A stretch of 64,000 nucleotides of DNA from Cereibacter ovatus (GCF_900207575.1 NZ_OAOQ01000004.1:213866-277865); one strand, 5' to 3'. Shown: positions 37,611 through 48,378, numbered from the stretch's first letter. Notes: generated by a model not told the origin, from the sequence alone. Made by a program: numbers and translations.

Positions 37611-38437
37611 CAAATAACGGCTTCCGGCAGAGTCCGAACGAATCCGTGCCGGCGTGCAATTTCCTGCGACAACGCGCGATACGCTTCGCTGCCCTTCGAG
37701 GCGGAATCATAGGCCAGAACCGGCATGGCATAAGACGGCGCCTCTGACACGCGGACGTTCCGCGGAATCATTGTCTGGAACACAAGTTCGCCAAGATTTT
37801 GCCGGGCATCGCCTTCGACAAGCTGGGACAGGTTGTTTCGCTTGTCATACATCGTAAGCAAGACGCCCTCGATCCGCAGGCTGGTGTTTGCCGTCGAACG
37901 CACCTCGCGGATGGTCAGCATCAATTGCGACAGCCCTTCCAGCGCAAAAAACTCGCTTTGAAGCGGGACCAACACCGAATCGCAGGCAATAAGAGCGTTC
38001 ACCGTCAGCAGGCTGAGCGAAGGCGGGCAATCGATCAGAACGTAGTCGAAGCCGAAGGCATCCATTGCTGGCTGGCGCAAGGCCTCACGCAGAAGCTGGC
38101 TGCGCTTTTCGTTCACCGCCAGTTCGATATCCGCAGAGGCAAGATCGGCATTGGCAGGGCAGATGAAAAGCCGGTCGGTTTTTGTGGGCAGAATGACATC
38201 GGCAAGATCCGGCCGATCCAGGATCAGATCGTACGATGTCAACTTCCGACGACCCGCATCGATGCCGAGGCCGGTGGAAGCATTCCCCTGCGGATCGAGA
38301 TCGACCACAAGAACCTGCGCGCCCAGTTCCGACAAGCCTGCCGCAAGGTTTATGGCTGTCGTGGTCTTGCCCACGCCCCCCTTCTGGTTGGCGATTGCCA
38401 TGATACGCGGGGGTGGGCGAAGCATCGTGTCAGACAT
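37610..38437 (-). CDS. parA: Chromosome partitioning ATPase ParA
   Basis: This 275-residue Walker-type ATPase moves ParB-bound origins. The deviant Walker A is KGGVGKTTTAINLA (Lys at KGG), and it has the VVDLDPQGNAS and VLIDCPPSLSLLTVNAL motifs. It has no long N-terminal DNA-binding domain, so it is of the small chromosomal (Soj) type. Its start overlaps the end of rsmG by 8 bp, giving the run rsmG-parA-parB. Confidence 0.97.
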   Translation of the reverse strand: MSDTMLRPPPRIMAIANQKGGVGKTTTAINLAAGLSELGAQVLVVDLDPQGNASTGLGIDAGRRKLTSYDLILDRPDLADVILPTKTDRLFICPANADLASADIELAVNEKRSQLLREALRQPAMDAFGFDYVLIDCPPSLSLLTVNALIACDSVLVPLQSEFFALEGLSQLMLTIREVRSTANTSLRIEGVLLTMYDKRNNLSQLVEGDARQNLGELVFQTMIPRNVRVSEAPSYAMPVLAYDSASKGSEAYRALSQEIARRHGFVRTLPEAVI

Positions 38438-39056
38438 GAACCAGTGCTTTCAACTTCAAGATGACGGCTTCGGGATCGGTGACGCTTGCGAACGTCTCAA
38501 GATCCATCTTCCAGTTCCGTCGCGCTTCCGCAACCTCTTCTGCGTAAGAGCCGCCCTTCGGAAACAGGCAGATACCGCCGGCAGCAATATGGGGTGCCGC
38601 CAGAGCGCAAAGCTTATCCAACGGCGCAAGCGCCCGTGCGGTGATGACATCCGCGGCCTGGGGTGGCAGGTTTTCGATGCGTGCAGCCAGCACCTGCGCG
38701 TTCAGACCAAGCGAATGGCATGCCGTTCGCAAAAAGGCCGCCTTGCGCTGGTCCGATTCGACAAGAGTAAAGCGCGCCTCGGGTGCACGCTGGTGTGCGA
38801 GAATGGCTAAAACGACGCCGGGAAATCCGCTTCCACTGCCAAGATCAAGCCATCGCTTTGGATTGGCCTGCACGAGCGGATAAAGCTGCATCGAATCCCG
38901 GACATGGCGTTGCCAGATTTCGGGGATCGTGGATTTTGCGACAAGATTGATCGCCGGATTCCATTTCACCACCAGCGTCACAAAATCCTGGAGCCGCTTC
39001 ACTGTTTCACGTGAAACATCCTCACCCTTCAGGGCATCGTCGACTACACTGTTCAT
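38430..39056 (-). CDS. rsmG: 16S rRNA (guanine-N7) methyltransferase RsmG
   Basis: This methylates G527 (E. coli numbering) in 16S rRNA. The 208-residue protein has the SAM-binding [17 protein letters not shown] and [14 protein letters not shown] motifs. Its N-terminal DVSRETV is encoded by a perfect parS site, as in several bacteria where gidB lies by the origin. It overlaps mnmG by 4 bp upstream (ATGA) and parA by 8 bp downstream. Confidence 0.96.
   Translation of the reverse strand: MNSVVDDALKGEDVSRETVKRLQDFVTLVVKWNPAINLVAKSTIPEIWQRHVRDSMQLYPLVQANPKRWLDLGSGSGFPGVVLAILAHQRAPEARFTLVESDQRKAAFLRTACHSLGLNAQVLAARIENLPPQAADVITARALAPLDKLCALAAPHIAAGGICLFPKGGSYAEEVAEARRNWKMDLETFASVTDPEAVILKLKALVHV
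39003..39018. promoter_or_regulatory. parS: parS site (within rsmG)
   Basis: TGTTTCACGTGAAACA is the perfect 16-bp palindromic parS consensus bound by chromosomal ParB. It is inside the 5' end of rsmG, 1.4 kb from parB and about 5.2 kb from the predicted oriC. Confidence 0.95.
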
Positions 39057-40927
39057 CCCGCGACCCTGTCGCGCTGACTGCGGCGAATGCGCGCCAAAAT
39101 CAGGGTAAGGGCTGATGGGGTCATGCCTTCAATCCGCGCAGCATGAGCAATCGTCTCGGGGCGACCACGCATAAGCTTGCCTTTCAGCTCGTTCGAGAGG
39201 CCGGAAATGGCACCGTAGTCGAAATCGGAGGGAATCTTGACCGCCTCGTCACGCCGGAGCGCCGCCGCCTCATGCGCCTGTCGATCGATGAACTGCGCGT
39301 AGAGGGCATCCTTGGCGAGCTGCTCACGCACATCCCCTGGCAGGTCGCTGTAACCATCAACAAGACGATCGGCCGCCTCGACGCCTTCCGGTCCGAACGC
39401 CATGAGCGCAAAGGCCGAACGCCGATTGCCGTCCTGGCTGATGCGAACCCCGGCAGCCTCGATCTGAGCGGGCGTCAGGCTTGCCGCTTCGAGCAGCGCC
39501 CTGCCCTCGGCCAACAGCGTAGCCTTGCGCAGGAATGCATCCTGTCGACGACGCCCGACGCACCCAAGGCCCAGCGCGATCGGCGTCAGTCGTTGATCTG
39601 CATTGTCTGCCCGCAATGACAGACGGAATTCGGCCCGTGACGTAAACATCCGATAGGGCTCTGTCACTCCGCGGGTGGTCAAATCGTCGATCATCACGCC
39701 GATATAGCTATCGGCACGACCGAACAGCACTGGCGCACGCCCCTGCACCGCAAGCGCAGCGTTCAGGCCCGCCACCAGACCCTGTGCGGCGGCCTCCTCG
39801 TAACCGGTCGTTCCATTGATCTGCCCCGCGAAATAGAGGCCATCAAGCGATTTCACTTCCAGCGTCGGGCGCAACTCGCGCGGGTCAAAGTAATCATATT
39901 CGATTGCATAGCCTGGTTGCAGGATCGTCACCCGCTCAAGACCGCGGATCGTCCGAACATAGGATTCCTGAACCTCTGCCGGAAGCGAGGTTGAAATCCC
40001 ATTGGGATAAACCGTCGGATCATCCAGCCCCTCCGGTTCAAGGAAAACCTGATGTCCTGTCTTGTCCGCAAACCGGACAATCTTGTCCTCAATCGAAGGG
40101 CAATAACGCGGTCCCACGCCGTCAATATGCCCGCCATACATCGCCGACCGATGAAGGTTGCTGCGAACAATATCATGCGTCGCCGCATTGGTATATGTAA
40201 TGCCGCACGCAATCTGCTGCGCTTGCGGGGCGTGGCTGAGGAATGAAAACAACACCGGGTCATCATCGCCCGGCTGCATTTCCAAGCCCGACCAGTCGAT
40301 GCTGCGCCCATCCAACCGCGGCGGCGTTCCGGTTTTAAGACGACCTCGTGCCGGGACGAGATCTGCCAGAAGTGTCGCAAGGCGTTCCGAGGGCTGATCA
40401 CCCATCCGCCCGCCAGGGCGGCGGCTGTCCCCAATATGGATGGTTCCGTTCAGAAATGTTCCCGCAGTAAGAATGACCGCGCCCGCGCCGATACCTGTTC
40501 CATCGGCGAGCAACACACCGGAAACTCGACCAAGGTGAAGGCGAAGCTCCACCACCTCACCCTCGATAATCGTCAAGCCGTTCTGCGCAGCCAACGCCGC
40601 TTGCATGCCAAGCCGATACAGCTTCCGATCAGCCTGGGCGCGCGGCCCCTGGACAGCGGGCCCCTTCTTCCGGTTCAAAAGCCGAAACTGAATCCCCGCC
40701 GCATCAGCAACGCGGCCCATCAGTCCGTCAAACGCGTCGATCTCGCGGACAAGATGCCCCTTGCCCAGCCCCCCGATTGCGGGGTTGCATGACATGACGC
40801 CGATACCATCCCGCTTCAGAGTCACCAGTGCCGTGCGCGCGCCCATCCGGGCTGCGGCCGCCGCAGCCTCACAACCGGCGTGCCCTCCCCCGACCACGAC
40901 AACGTCAAAATGTTTCACGTGAAACAC
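39053..40927 (-). CDS. mnmG: tRNA uridine-5-carboxymethylaminomethyl modification enzyme MnmG
   Basis: With MnmE, this FAD protein installs cmnm5 at U34 of certain tRNAs. The 624-residue product has the FAD-binding [20 protein letters not shown], the conserved [33 protein letters not shown], and the C-terminal helical MnmE-binding domain ([16 protein letters not shown]). The start is a GTG at 40927, and the first six codons (MFHVKH) are encoded by a perfect parS, so the site overlaps the initiation region. mnmE lies 2 bp upstream. Confidence 0.96.
   Translation of the reverse strand: MFHVKHFDVVVVGGGHAGCEAAAAAARMGARTALVTLKRDGIGVMSCNPAIGGLGKGHLVREIDAFDGLMGRVADAAGIQFRLLNRKKGPAVQGPRAQADRKLYRLGMQAALAAQNGLTIIEGEVVELRLHLGRVSGVLLADGTGIGAGAVILTAGTFLNGTIHIGDSRRPGGRMGDQPSERLATLLADLVPARGRLKTGTPPRLDGRSIDWSGLEMQPGDDDPVLFSFLSHAPQAQQIACGITYTNAATHDIVRSNLHRSAMYGGHIDGVGPRYCPSIEDKIVRFADKTGHQVFLEPEGLDDPTVYPNGISTSLPAEVQESYVRTIRGLERVTILQPGYAIEYDYFDPRELRPTLEVKSLDGLYFAGQINGTTGYEEAAAQGLVAGLNAALAVQGRAPVLFGRADSYIGVMIDDLTTRGVTEPYRMFTSRAEFRLSLRADNADQRLTPIALGLGCVGRRRQDAFLRKATLLAEGRALLEAASLTPAQIEAAGVRISQDGNRRSAFALMAFGPEGVEAADRLVDGYSDLPGDVREQLAKDALYAQFIDRQAHEAAALRRDEAVKIPSDFDYGAISGLSNELKGKLMRGRPETIAHAARIEGMTPSALTLILARIRRSQRDRVAG
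40911..40926. promoter_or_regulatory. parS: parS site (at the mnmG start codon)
   Basis: A second perfect TGTTTCACGTGAAACA lies over the mnmG start, 3.3 kb from parB and about 3.2 kb from the predicted oriC. ParB bound here could influence mnmG translation-initiation-region DNA or transcription read-through from mnmE, but that is conjecture. Confidence 0.95.
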
Positions 40928-40929
40928 CC

Positions 40930-42216
40930 TTACTTCCCGATGCAGAAGCTGGCAAAAATCTCATCCAGCAGAGACTCGACGTCCACGCGACCGACAAGCG
41001 AGTCAAGCGCACGGATCGCCCGCCGCAGATCTTCCGCCGCCAACTCTATCCGTTGCGCGCCTCTCATTACCTCAGACCTGGCTGATTCCATAGCCCCAAT
41101 CGCCCGCTCAATCGCCAGACGATGGCGCTCTCGGGTAAAACTTCCGGCCGTCAGGGTCCGGTCCTGCAATCGTCGAGTGATCAGGGACACGAGATCCGAC
41201 ACCCCCTGGCCCGTCAGCCCGGAAACACCAAGGTCCGTCGTGGCAACCAGATCGGCTTTGGCCCGAACGAAAATGTCACCGTCCCGCGCTGCGACTCCTG
41301 ACACAGCCCCAGGTTCATCCAGAAGGAAGACGCGCAGATCCGCGCCATTCGCCCGGGCCACGGCTCGATCTATGCCCAACTGCTCGATCGGATCGGTGGT
41401 CTGTCGCAGCCCGGCGGTGTCAAGAAGCGTCACCGGCAAGCCTTCAAGATCCATCCGAACCTCGATGACATCCCGTGTCGTCCCGGCAATCTCGGATGTA
41501 ATCGCGGCCTCTCGCCGTGCAAGAGCATTCAGCAGTGTGGACTTACCCGCATTCGGGGCGCCAACAATGGCCACCTCAAACCCGTCCCTGACCCGCTCTG
41601 CAACCCGAGATCCAGCCGCCTCTTGCCGCATATTCGCCAGCAGGCCATCGATAAGTGCCAGAACCTCGGGCGAGACATCCACCGGAACGTCCTCATCCGC
41701 GAAATCAATGGTTGCCTCGATCAGGGCCGCTGACCGGATCAGATCCCGCCGCCAGGCTTCCGCCCGTGCGCCGATCGCGCCTGACAGAACCCGAAGCGCC
41801 TGCCGACGTTGCGCCTCGGTTTCGGCATCGATCAGATCGGCAAGCCCCTCGACCTGTGCCAGATCAAGCCGCCCATTTTCCAGCGCGCGTCGGGTGAACT
41901 CACCCGGTTCGGCCGGGCGCAGGCCCGGTTGCTCTGACAGGGCGCGTAGCACAGCGGCTACGATCGCAGGACTACCATGCAAATGCAGTTCAGCGGATTC
42001 TTCACCGGTGAAGCTGGCGCCATGGGAAAACAGCAACACAACCGCTTCATCCAGAACCTCACCGTTCCAGTGAAGCCGCCGCAGCGCGGCGCGGCGCGGC
42101 GCAGGCAATGCGGCACTGAAGGCCGCCACCGCCTCATGGGCCCGCGAACCGGAAAGGCGCAAAACCGCCACCCCGGCCTTGCCGCGTGCGCTGGCCAAGG
42201 CGTAGATCGTCTCCAT
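40930..42216 (-). CDS. mnmE: tRNA modification GTPase MnmE
   Basis: This is the partner of MnmG in U34 modification. The 428-residue protein is slightly short for the family. It has the N-terminal folate-binding domain ([20 protein letters not shown]), a helical region, an inserted G domain with G1 [24 protein letters not shown] and DTAGLRQ, and the catalytic C-terminal CIGK motif (SFCIGK, last residues). It is followed 2 bp later by mnmG and preceded by rho. Confidence 0.96.
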   Translation of the reverse strand: METIYALASARGKAGVAVLRLSGSRAHEAVAAFSAALPAPRRAALRRLHWNGEVLDEAVVLLFSHGASFTGEESAELHLHGSPAIVAAVLRALSEQPGLRPAEPGEFTRRALENGRLDLAQVEGLADLIDAETEAQRRQALRVLSGAIGARAEAWRRDLIRSAALIEATIDFADEDVPVDVSPEVLALIDGLLANMRQEAAGSRVAERVRDGFEVAIVGAPNAGKSTLLNALARREAAITSEIAGTTRDVIEVRMDLEGLPVTLLDTAGLRQTTDPIEQLGIDRAVARANGADLRVFLLDEPGAVSGVAARDGDIFVRAKADLVATTDLGVSGLTGQGVSDLVSLITRRLQDRTLTAGSFTRERHRLAIERAIGAMESARSEVMRGAQRIELAAEDLRRAIRALDSLVGRVDVESLLDEIFASFCIGK

Positions 42217-42235
42217 CTCGAAAACCCGTAACAGG

Positions 42236-43504
42236 TCAGGTGTTCATCGAATCGAAGAATTCGGCGTTGCTCTTGGTTTGCCGCAGCTTCGAAATCAGGA
42301 ACTCGATGGCATCGGTGGTTCCCATCGGGTTCAGGATGCGGCGCAGCACATAGGTCTTTTGCAGGTCTGACTTGTCGACCAGAAGATCCTCTTTCCGGGT
42401 ACCGGACTTCAGAATGTCCATCGCCGGGAACACGCGCTTGTCGGCCACCTTGCGGTCCAGCACGATTTCCGAGTTACCGGTACCCTTGAACTCTTCAAAG
42501 ATCACTTCGTCCATCCGGCTGCCGGTATCGATCAGCGCGGTCGCGATGATCGTCAACGAGCCACCCTCTTCGATGTTCCGCGCTGCGCCAAAAAACCTTT
42601 TCGGGCGCTGCAAGGCATTCGCATCGACGCCGCCAGTCAGCACCTTGCCCGAAGACGGCACAACGGTGTTGAACGCTCGGCCCAGACGGGTGATCGAATC
42701 AAGCAAGATCACCACGTCCCGCTTGTGTTCGACCAGACGCTTAGCCTTTTCAATCACCATCTCGGCCACCGCGACATGCCGCGTCGCCGGCTCATCGAAG
42801 GTCGAGGACACGACCTCGCCCTTGACCGAGCGTTGCATGTCGGTGACCTCTTCCGGCCGCTCGTCGATCAGCAGCACGATCAGATAGCACTCGGGATGGT
42901 TGGTCGCGATGGAATGGGCGATGTTCTGCAACAGCACTGTCTTGCCGGTCCGCGGCGGCGCCACGATCAGGCCGCGCTGGCCCTTGCCGATTGGCGCGAC
43001 CAGATCGATGATCCGCGCCGAGCGGTCCTTCATCGTCGGGTCGTCCACTTCCATCTTCAGCCGCTCGTCGGGGTAAAGCGGCGTCAGGTTGTCGAAATGC
43101 ACCTTGTGGCGCGCCCGTTCGGGATCGTCGAAGTTGATCCGCGTGACGCGCGTCAGGCTGAAATACCGCTCGTTTTCACGCGGGGCGACGATCACGCCTT
43201 CGATCGTGTCGCCGGTGCGCAACGAAAACTGGCGCAGGATCTCGGGCGAGACATAGATGTCATCCGGGCCCGGCAGATAGTTCGCCTCGGGCGAGCGCAG
43301 AAAGCCAAAGCCGTCCTGCAAGACTTCCAGCACCCCGTCGCCGCCGATCTCATAGCCTTCCTCGGCATGCTCTTTCAGGATCGAGAACATCATCTCGCCC
43401 TTGCGCATCGACGGGGCGTTCTCGATCTCCCATTCCTCGGCCATCGCCAGCAGGTCGGCCGGTGTCTTGGCTTTCAGGTCGGCAAGATTGAGGCGTTCGG
43501 TCAT
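42236..43504 (-). CDS. rho: Transcription termination factor Rho
   Basis: This is a hexameric RNA helicase. The 422-residue protein has the N-terminal helical Rho domain ([20 protein letters not shown]), an RNA-binding OB fold with the [20 protein letters not shown] segment, and the RecA-type motor with Walker [25 protein letters not shown] and [16 protein letters not shown]. There is a 124-bp leader between hemJ and rho; no clear hairpin stands out there. It is first in the rho-mnmE-mnmG line. Confidence 0.97.
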   Translation of the reverse strand: MTERLNLADLKAKTPADLLAMAEEWEIENAPSMRKGEMMFSILKEHAEEGYEIGGDGVLEVLQDGFGFLRSPEANYLPGPDDIYVSPEILRQFSLRTGDTIEGVIVAPRENERYFSLTRVTRINFDDPERARHKVHFDNLTPLYPDERLKMEVDDPTMKDRSARIIDLVAPIGKGQRGLIVAPPRTGKTVLLQNIAHSIATNHPECYLIVLLIDERPEEVTDMQRSVKGEVVSSTFDEPATRHVAVAEMVIEKAKRLVEHKRDVVILLDSITRLGRAFNTVVPSSGKVLTGGVDANALQRPKRFFGAARNIEEGGSLTIIATALIDTGSRMDEVIFEEFKGTGNSEIVLDRKVADKRVFPAMDILKSGTRKEDLLVDKSDLQKTYVLRRILNPMGTTDAIEFLISKLRQTKSNAEFFDSMNT

Positions 43505-43628
43505 GGCGATCTGCCGTTACTGAAGGGGCCACGGACTGCGGCCGCCAATGGGATGCACGGGAAATGCAATGGGCCGGACGGCCCTGCAAGGCCGCACATA
43601 GGCGCACCGGGCCTTCGAGTCAATCGTC

Positions 43629-44093
43629 TTAGAACTCCCAGAAGTTCCACTTGGCCACGGCTGAGAACACGATCACCAGCATCAGCAGGGTCGGAAGCTC
43701 GTTCATCATCCGGTAGGTCCGCCCCGGCCGGGTGTTGGTTCCGGCCGCGAATTCCTTGCGCCGGGCGGCCAGCCACATGTGGAAGGCCGTCATCGCCACC
43801 ACCGATCCCGCCTTGGTCCAGGGCCACAGCATCGACCAGTCGACGATCCCCGGCGTGAACACCAGCGCCAGCCCGAAGATCCAGGTCGAGATCGCCGCCG
43901 GGTTCATGATCGCCCGCAGCAGCCGCCGTTCCATCGTCTGGAACAGCGCATCCGTGTCGGTTCCGGTCTTCACCACCTCGGCGTGATACACGAACAGCCG
44001 CGGCAGGTAGAACAGGCCCGCCATCCAGGCCAGGACCGAGATCACATGCAGCGATTTGGTCCACAAATAGTACTCGGCCAGAAAAGTGCCCAT
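43629..44093 (-). CDS. hemJ: Protoporphyrinogen IX oxidase HemJ
   Basis: HemJ is the small membrane oxidase of protoporphyrinogen in bacteria lacking HemG and HemY. The 154-residue protein has four hydrophobic segments, the conserved N-terminal histidine in WTKSLHVISVLAWMAGLFYL, the PRLFVYH element and a conserved RMMNELPTLLM near the end. ATG 44093 has AGGAG upstream; the frame extends into the origin region but is not coding there. It is the left flank of the predicted oriC. Confidence 0.92.
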   Translation of the reverse strand: MGTFLAEYYLWTKSLHVISVLAWMAGLFYLPRLFVYHAEVVKTGTDTDALFQTMERRLLRAIMNPAAISTWIFGLALVFTPGIVDWSMLWPWTKAGSVVAMTAFHMWLAARRKEFAAGTNTRPGRTYRMMNELPTLLMLVIVFSAVAKWNFWEF

Positions 44094-44099
44094 CGTCGT

Positions 44100-44510
44100 C
44101 TCCTGCGGGTGGCGTGCACATCCTCTTAAGAAAAGAAAAGAGAGAAAGGAATGATGCAGTAGGGCGCAGGGATAACTGGATTTCGGGATCTGCCCCATGG
44201 GTTCTCCACAGGCTGCGGTCTGGGGGCAAAAGTGTGAATCGATGTGGACGATTTTTCACAGTGGTCGATTTACGCTGCTTGAACAGATGGTTGCGGGCTT
44301 GGTGTCTTGTGGATGACGTGCTTCCCATCTGTCCACGCCCTTGGGGTAGAGGAAAAACCCACGGCCATCACAAGCGTTTGTGCACGAGTGGACAACTCTG
44401 GCGCTTTGCCTGATAACAGGGGGGCTTGACGGCGCTTCGGACTGAAACGGCCCTGTTTGTGCCGGATTCGCCGTCAGGAACAGAAGCAGATTATCCACAG
44501 CATCCTCCCC
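44100..44510. other. oriC: Predicted chromosomal replication origin (oriC)
   Basis: This 417-bp gene-free space separates the leftward hemJ from the rightward maf. It holds a perfect DnaA box TTATCCACA (44491-44499, +), two one-mismatch boxes, TTCTCCACA (44202-44210, +) and TGTGGATGA (44308-44316, -), and two-mismatch forms at 44243-44251, 44252-44260 and 44387-44395. A purine-rich, AT-leaning tract is at 44126-44150. Two GANTC (CcrM) sites lie at 44236-44240 and 44465-44469. In related bacteria oriC lies in this gene neighbourhood, near parAB and parS. Gene orientation flips here. Confidence 0.82.
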
Positions 44511-45104
44511 ATGCGTCTGATCCTTGCCTCTGCCTCGGAAACGCGGCTTCAGCTTCTTCGGGCGGCGGGCCTTCAGGTCGAACCGATGCCTGCGCGCATC
44601 GACGAAGACGGCATCCGCGCCGCGTTGGAGGCCGAAGGCGCCCTTCCCCGCGACGTGGCCGGTACACTGGCCGAGATGAAGGCGCAGAAACTGGCCGAAC
44701 GCCACCGCGAGGCGCTGGTGCTTGGCTGCGATCAGGTGTTGGCCTTCGGCCCCGAGGTCTGGGGCAAGGCGCCCGACCCGGCCGCGCTGCGCGCCCAGCT
44801 TTTGCGTCTGCGCGGCCAGACCCATCGGCTGATTTCGGCGCTTGTGCTGTATGAGGCGAACCGCCCGGTCTGGCGCCATGCCGACGAGGTTCGCCTGACC
44901 ATGCGCGACTTTTCCGATGACTGGCTGGATGGTTATATCGACCGGAACTGGGACGCCGTTCGTCATTCCGTCGGCGGCTATCATCTGGAAGCCGAGGGTG
45001 TGCGGCTGTTCTCGGCGGTGCAGGGCGACTATTTCACCGTTCTTGGCCTGCCGCTTCTGCCGCTCTTGAATTATCTCGGACAAAGAGGCTTCATCCCGAC
45101 ATGA
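44511..45104 (+). CDS. Maf-like nucleotide pyrophosphatase
   Basis: This 197-residue Maf/Ham1-related protein dephosphorylates modified or canonical NTPs (dTTP/UTP or m7GTP type) to monophosphates. The signature [15 protein letters not shown] is at the N-terminus, followed by [17 protein letters not shown] and the Gly-Gly-Tyr [10 protein letters not shown]. The start is ATG 44511, 11 bp after the perfect DnaA box. It overlaps aroE by ATGA and is the first of maf-aroE-coaE-dnaQ. Confidence 0.92.
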   Translation: MRLILASASETRLQLLRAAGLQVEPMPARIDEDGIRAALEAEGALPRDVAGTLAEMKAQKLAERHREALVLGCDQVLAFGPEVWGKAPDPAALRAQLLRLRGQTHRLISALVLYEANRPVWRHADEVRLTMRDFSDDWLDGYIDRNWDAVRHSVGGYHLEAEGVRLFSAVQGDYFTVLGLPLLPLLNYLGQRGFIPT

Positions 45105-45940
45105 CCGAACTTGCACGCATTCCGCTGGCGGGGGTGATCGGATCGCCCATCGCCCACAGCCGCTCGCCGGCGCTGCATGGCTATTGGCTGAAGCGGTATG
45201 GGCTGAAGGGGCACTATATCCCGATGGATGTGGCGCAGGCCGACCTGCGCGAGGCGCTGTCGATGCTGCCACGGCTGGGGTTCGTGGGGCTGAACGTCAC
45301 GATCCCGCACAAGGAAACCATCCTTGGCCTTGCCGATATCGTGACCGATCGCGCCGCACTGATCGGGGCGGCCAATACGCTGATTTTCCGCAAGGATGGC
45401 AAGGTTCACGCCGACAATACCGATGGCGCGGGCTTCATCGCCAACCTGCGTCAGCAGGCGCCCGACTGGGTGCCGCAGGCCGGGCCTGCCGTGGTCTGGG
45501 GTGCGGGCGGTGCGGCGCGGGCGGTGGTGGCCGCGCTGATCGAAGTGGGCGTGCCTGAAATCCGGCTGGCCAACCGCAGCCGTGCCCGCGCCGATGCTTT
45601 GCGCGCCGATTTCGGGCCGAAGCTGGTGGTTTCAGACTGGGTTCAGGCCGGCAATATTCTGGAAGATGCGGCGACGGTGGTGAACACCACCTCGCTTGGC
45701 ATGGTCGGCAAGGCTGAATTCCGGGTGCCGCTTGATGCGCTCAGCCCGAAGGCGGTGGTTTCGGATCTGGTCTATACGCCGCTACAGACCGGGCTTCTCG
45801 CCAGCGCCGAGGCGATCGGCTGCCGGGTGGTGGACGGGCTGGGGATGCTGCTGCATCAGGCGGCACCCGGGTTCGAACGCTGGTTCGGCATCCGACCCGA
45901 AATCGACGAGGCCACCCGCGCGGCGGTGCTGGCACAATGA
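45101..45940 (+). CDS. aroE: Shikimate dehydrogenase
   Basis: This NADPH-dependent enzyme reduces 3-dehydroshikimate in aromatic amino acid synthesis. The 279-residue protein has the substrate motif [14 protein letters not shown], catalytic Lys in NVTIPHKE, the NTDGAGF element and the nucleotide loop [15 protein letters not shown]. It overlaps both maf and coaE by ATGA. Confidence 0.96.
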   Translation: MTELARIPLAGVIGSPIAHSRSPALHGYWLKRYGLKGHYIPMDVAQADLREALSMLPRLGFVGLNVTIPHKETILGLADIVTDRAALIGAANTLIFRKDGKVHADNTDGAGFIANLRQQAPDWVPQAGPAVVWGAGGAARAVVAALIEVGVPEIRLANRSRARADALRADFGPKLVVSDWVQAGNILEDAATVVNTTSLGMVGKAEFRVPLDALSPKAVVSDLVYTPLQTGLLASAEAIGCRVVDGLGMLLHQAAPGFERWFGIRPEIDEATRAAVLAQ

Positions 45941-46530
45941 CGCCGTTCCGGCTGGGCCTGACAGGCTCGATCGGGATGGGCAAATCCACGACCGCCGCCT
46001 TCTTTGCCGAAGCCGGCGTTCCGGTCTGGGATGCCGATGCCGCGGTGCACCGGCTTTACGCCGCTGGGGGCGCGCTGGTGGGGCCGGTGGGTGCGCTTTG
46101 CCCGGCCGCCGTGGTCGCGGGCGCGGTGGATCGCGCGGCGTTGCGCGACTGGATCGGGGCCGATCCGACCGCCCTTTCCCGGCTGGAATCCATCGTGCAT
46201 CCGGCGGTGGCGGCCGACCGCGCGGCTTTTGTCGCTGTGGCAGCCGCCGATATCGTCGTGCTGGACATTCCGCTGCTGTTTGAAACCGGCGCCGAGGCCG
46301 GAATGGATGCCACGCTGCTGGTGACGGCCCCGCCCGCCCTGCAACGTGCCCGCGTGCTGGCGCGCGGCACCATGACCGAGGCACAGTTCACCGCCATTCT
46401 TGCCCGGCAGATGCCCGACCACGAGAAACGCGCCCGCGCCACCCATATCATCGAGACGCTTGGCCATGACGCCGCCTGCGCCTCGGTTCACGCCCTTCTT
46501 GCCTATATCCGGACCCTGCCCCATGCGTGA
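45937..46530 (+). CDS. coaE: Dephospho-CoA kinase
   Basis: This performs the last step of CoA synthesis. The 197-residue protein has the P-loop [14 protein letters not shown], the [10 protein letters not shown] motif and the lid-region [11 protein letters not shown]. It ends 8 bp inside dnaQ. The CoA pyrophosphatase at 18 kb acts on the product of this pathway. Confidence 0.96.
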   Translation: MTPFRLGLTGSIGMGKSTTAAFFAEAGVPVWDADAAVHRLYAAGGALVGPVGALCPAAVVAGAVDRAALRDWIGADPTALSRLESIVHPAVAADRAAFVAVAAADIVVLDIPLLFETGAEAGMDATLLVTAPPALQRARVLARGTMTEAQFTAILARQMPDHEKRARATHIIETLGHDAACASVHALLAYIRTLPHA

Positions 46531-47212
46531 AATCGTTCTGGACACCGAAACCACCGGATTCGAGCCGTCAGAAGGCCACCGCATCGTCGAAATCGGCGCG
46601 GTCGAGCTGATGAACCACATGCCGACCGGTCGCACCTATCACCAATATATCAACCCCGAACGCCCGATGCCGGTCGAGGCGTTCGAGGTTCATGGTCTTG
46701 GCGACGAGTTCCTGCGCGACAAGCCGGTGTTCCGCGCCATCGGGTCCGAGTTTCTGGCCTTCATCGGCGAGGCGCGGCTGGTGATCCACAACGCCGCCTT
46801 CGACATGAAATTCCTGAACTTCGAACTGAAGCGCGTGGGTCTGCCCGCCCTGCCCTTCGACCGGGCGCTGGATACGCTGGCGCTGGCGCGGCAAAGGTTT
46901 CCCGGCGCGCCGGCCTCGCTCGATGCGCTGTGCCGGCGGTTTGGCGTCGACAACTCGACGCGCGAAAAGCACGGGGCGCTGCTGGACAGCGAAATTCTGG
47001 CCGAAGTTTATCTAGAGCTTGTCGGCGGCCGGCAGCCGGATTTCGGGCTGGCCCGTCTCGACAGCAGCCGGTCCGGTGGCGAGGCGGGCGAATGGCGCCC
47101 ACGCCCGCGTCCGACCCCGCTGCCGTCGCGGATCACCGAAGAAGAAGCCGCCGCCCATGCCGCCTTTGTGGCCAAGCTGGGCGACGGCGCGATCTGGCTG
47201 AAGCGCGGCTGA
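46523..47212 (+). CDS. dnaQ: DNA polymerase III epsilon subunit (3'-5' exonuclease)
   Basis: This is the proofreading subunit of the replicative polymerase. The 229-residue protein has the exonuclease motifs Exo [11 protein letters not shown], Exo [13 protein letters not shown] and Exo [16 protein letters not shown] (with the active-site His and Asp), followed by an acidic C-terminal tail that would bind the alpha subunit. It ends directly against the convergent secB. Confidence 0.95.
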   Translation: MREIVLDTETTGFEPSEGHRIVEIGAVELMNHMPTGRTYHQYINPERPMPVEAFEVHGLGDEFLRDKPVFRAIGSEFLAFIGEARLVIHNAAFDMKFLNFELKRVGLPALPFDRALDTLALARQRFPGAPASLDALCRRFGVDNSTREKHGALLDSEILAEVYLELVGGRQPDFGLARLDSSRSGGEAGEWRPRPRPTPLPSRITEEEAAAHAAFVAKLGDGAIWLKRG

Positions 47213-47713
47213 TCAGTTCGCCAGCGGCTGGGCGGCCTTCTGTGCCTCGGCGCGGCGGGCCAGCTCCATCCGGTAAAGCGCAAGAAAATCAACCGTGTCG
47301 ATGTTCAGCGGCGGGAAGCCACCGTCGCGCGTCACGTCCGAGATGATCCGGCGCACGAACGGGAACAGCAGGCGCGGACATTCGATCAGCAGGAACGGGT
47401 GAAGCTGCTCTTCCGGCACGTTCTCGATATGGAAGATCCCGCCGTAATCCAGTTCCAGCAGGAACAGCGTGTCGCCGTTCGTCTTGTTCTTCGACGTGAC
47501 CTTGAACTTCGAGATCACCTCATACTGGTGTTCGGTCGTGCGCTTGCGCGCATCAAGGCTGACCTGCACCTGAATGTCGGGCTGAACATCGGCGGTTTGA
47601 AGCCCCTTTTGGGCCACCATGTTCTCGAACGACATGTCGCGCACATATTGCGCCAGCACCTGCATCCGGACCTGCGGCCCGGCTTCGGCAGGCGCTCCAT
47701 TGGCTTCGGTCAT
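47213..47713 (-). CDS. secB: Protein-export chaperone SecB
   Basis: SecB keeps preproteins unfolded and hands them to SecA. The 166-residue protein has QVLAQYVRDMSFENM near the start, the peptide-binding strands and the SecA-contact DYGGIFHIENVPEEQLHPFL region, then CPRLLFPFVRRIISD. It lies between dnaQ (convergent, 0 bp gap) and fxsA (58 bp upstream, same strand). Confidence 0.96.
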   Translation of the reverse strand: MTEANGAPAEAGPQVRMQVLAQYVRDMSFENMVAQKGLQTADVQPDIQVQVSLDARKRTTEHQYEVISKFKVTSKNKTNGDTLFLLELDYGGIFHIENVPEEQLHPFLLIECPRLLFPFVRRIISDVTRDGGFPPLNIDTVDFLALYRMELARRAEAQKAAQPLAN

Positions 47714-47771
47714 CGTGTCACTCCCTGCATCACGGCCTTTGGCGCAGATGTATCAGGTCGGTCGGGGTGGC

Positions 47772-48263
47772 TCAATGCCGCGTCCAACCCGAATCCCCCG
47801 GCGGGCGCCCCAAATCCCCCGGCGGGCGCAACGAGTCGCGCGGACCGGGATCGATCTCGTAATACTCGGCGTCTATGGGCTGGTCGCGACGGACCGTGCT
47901 CGTCTGAAATCCCGTGGCATGAACCCGGACATTGCGCCCGATCCGACGGATCAGCGCATGGCGCAGCGGCGGGATCAGCAAAAGCGCGCCCACCGTATCG
48001 GTCAGAAAGCCGGGCAGGATCAGAAGGCCCGCGGCCAGCGATATCACCGCGCCATCCGCCAAAGGCTTCAGCGGATCGATCCGCTGCGGCATCCGCAATG
48101 CGGTCTGCATCTCGACCCCTTGCCGGCGCAACAGAAAGATGCCCAGTGCTGCGGTGCCAAGGATCACCAGCATGGTGGCAAGCAGACCGATTGCGCCGCC
48201 GATGGTGACAAACAGCGCGATTTCGATCAGCGGCAGGGCAAGGATTGCCGCGATTGGCCACAT
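47772..48263 (-). CDS. FxsA-family membrane protein
   Basis: This 163-residue FxsA homologue has a four-helix membrane core (PIAAILALPLIEIALFVTIG, then LATMLVILGTAALGIFLLRR, VISLAAGLLILPGFLTDTVG, ALLLIPPLRHALI), matching the family's known pattern, and a soluble tail ending with Pro/Gly repeats (RPPGDLGRPPGDSG). FxsA affects phage F exclusion in E. coli when overproduced; its normal role is unknown. ATG 48263 has AAGGAG. Confidence 0.9.
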   Translation of the reverse strand: MWPIAAILALPLIEIALFVTIGGAIGLLATMLVILGTAALGIFLLRRQGVEMQTALRMPQRIDPLKPLADGAVISLAAGLLILPGFLTDTVGALLLIPPLRHALIRRIGRNVRVHATGFQTSTVRRDQPIDAEYYEIDPGPRDSLRPPGDLGRPPGDSGWTRH

Positions 48264-48378
48264 GGGCGTTCTCCTTCTTGCAGCGCGACTTGGGCGGCGC
48301 GAGGGTGGACTTTGGTCGGCCCCTTCCCTGCAAAGGGAACGCGCGCTTATCCTTAAACGCGAGATGCTGGAGCGCGTG

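Noticed and set aside
43505..43628. Possible riboswitch or attenuator in the rho leader
   Set aside because: No convincing hairpin/antiterminator pair could be drawn by eye; Rho autoregulation is possible but not shown here.
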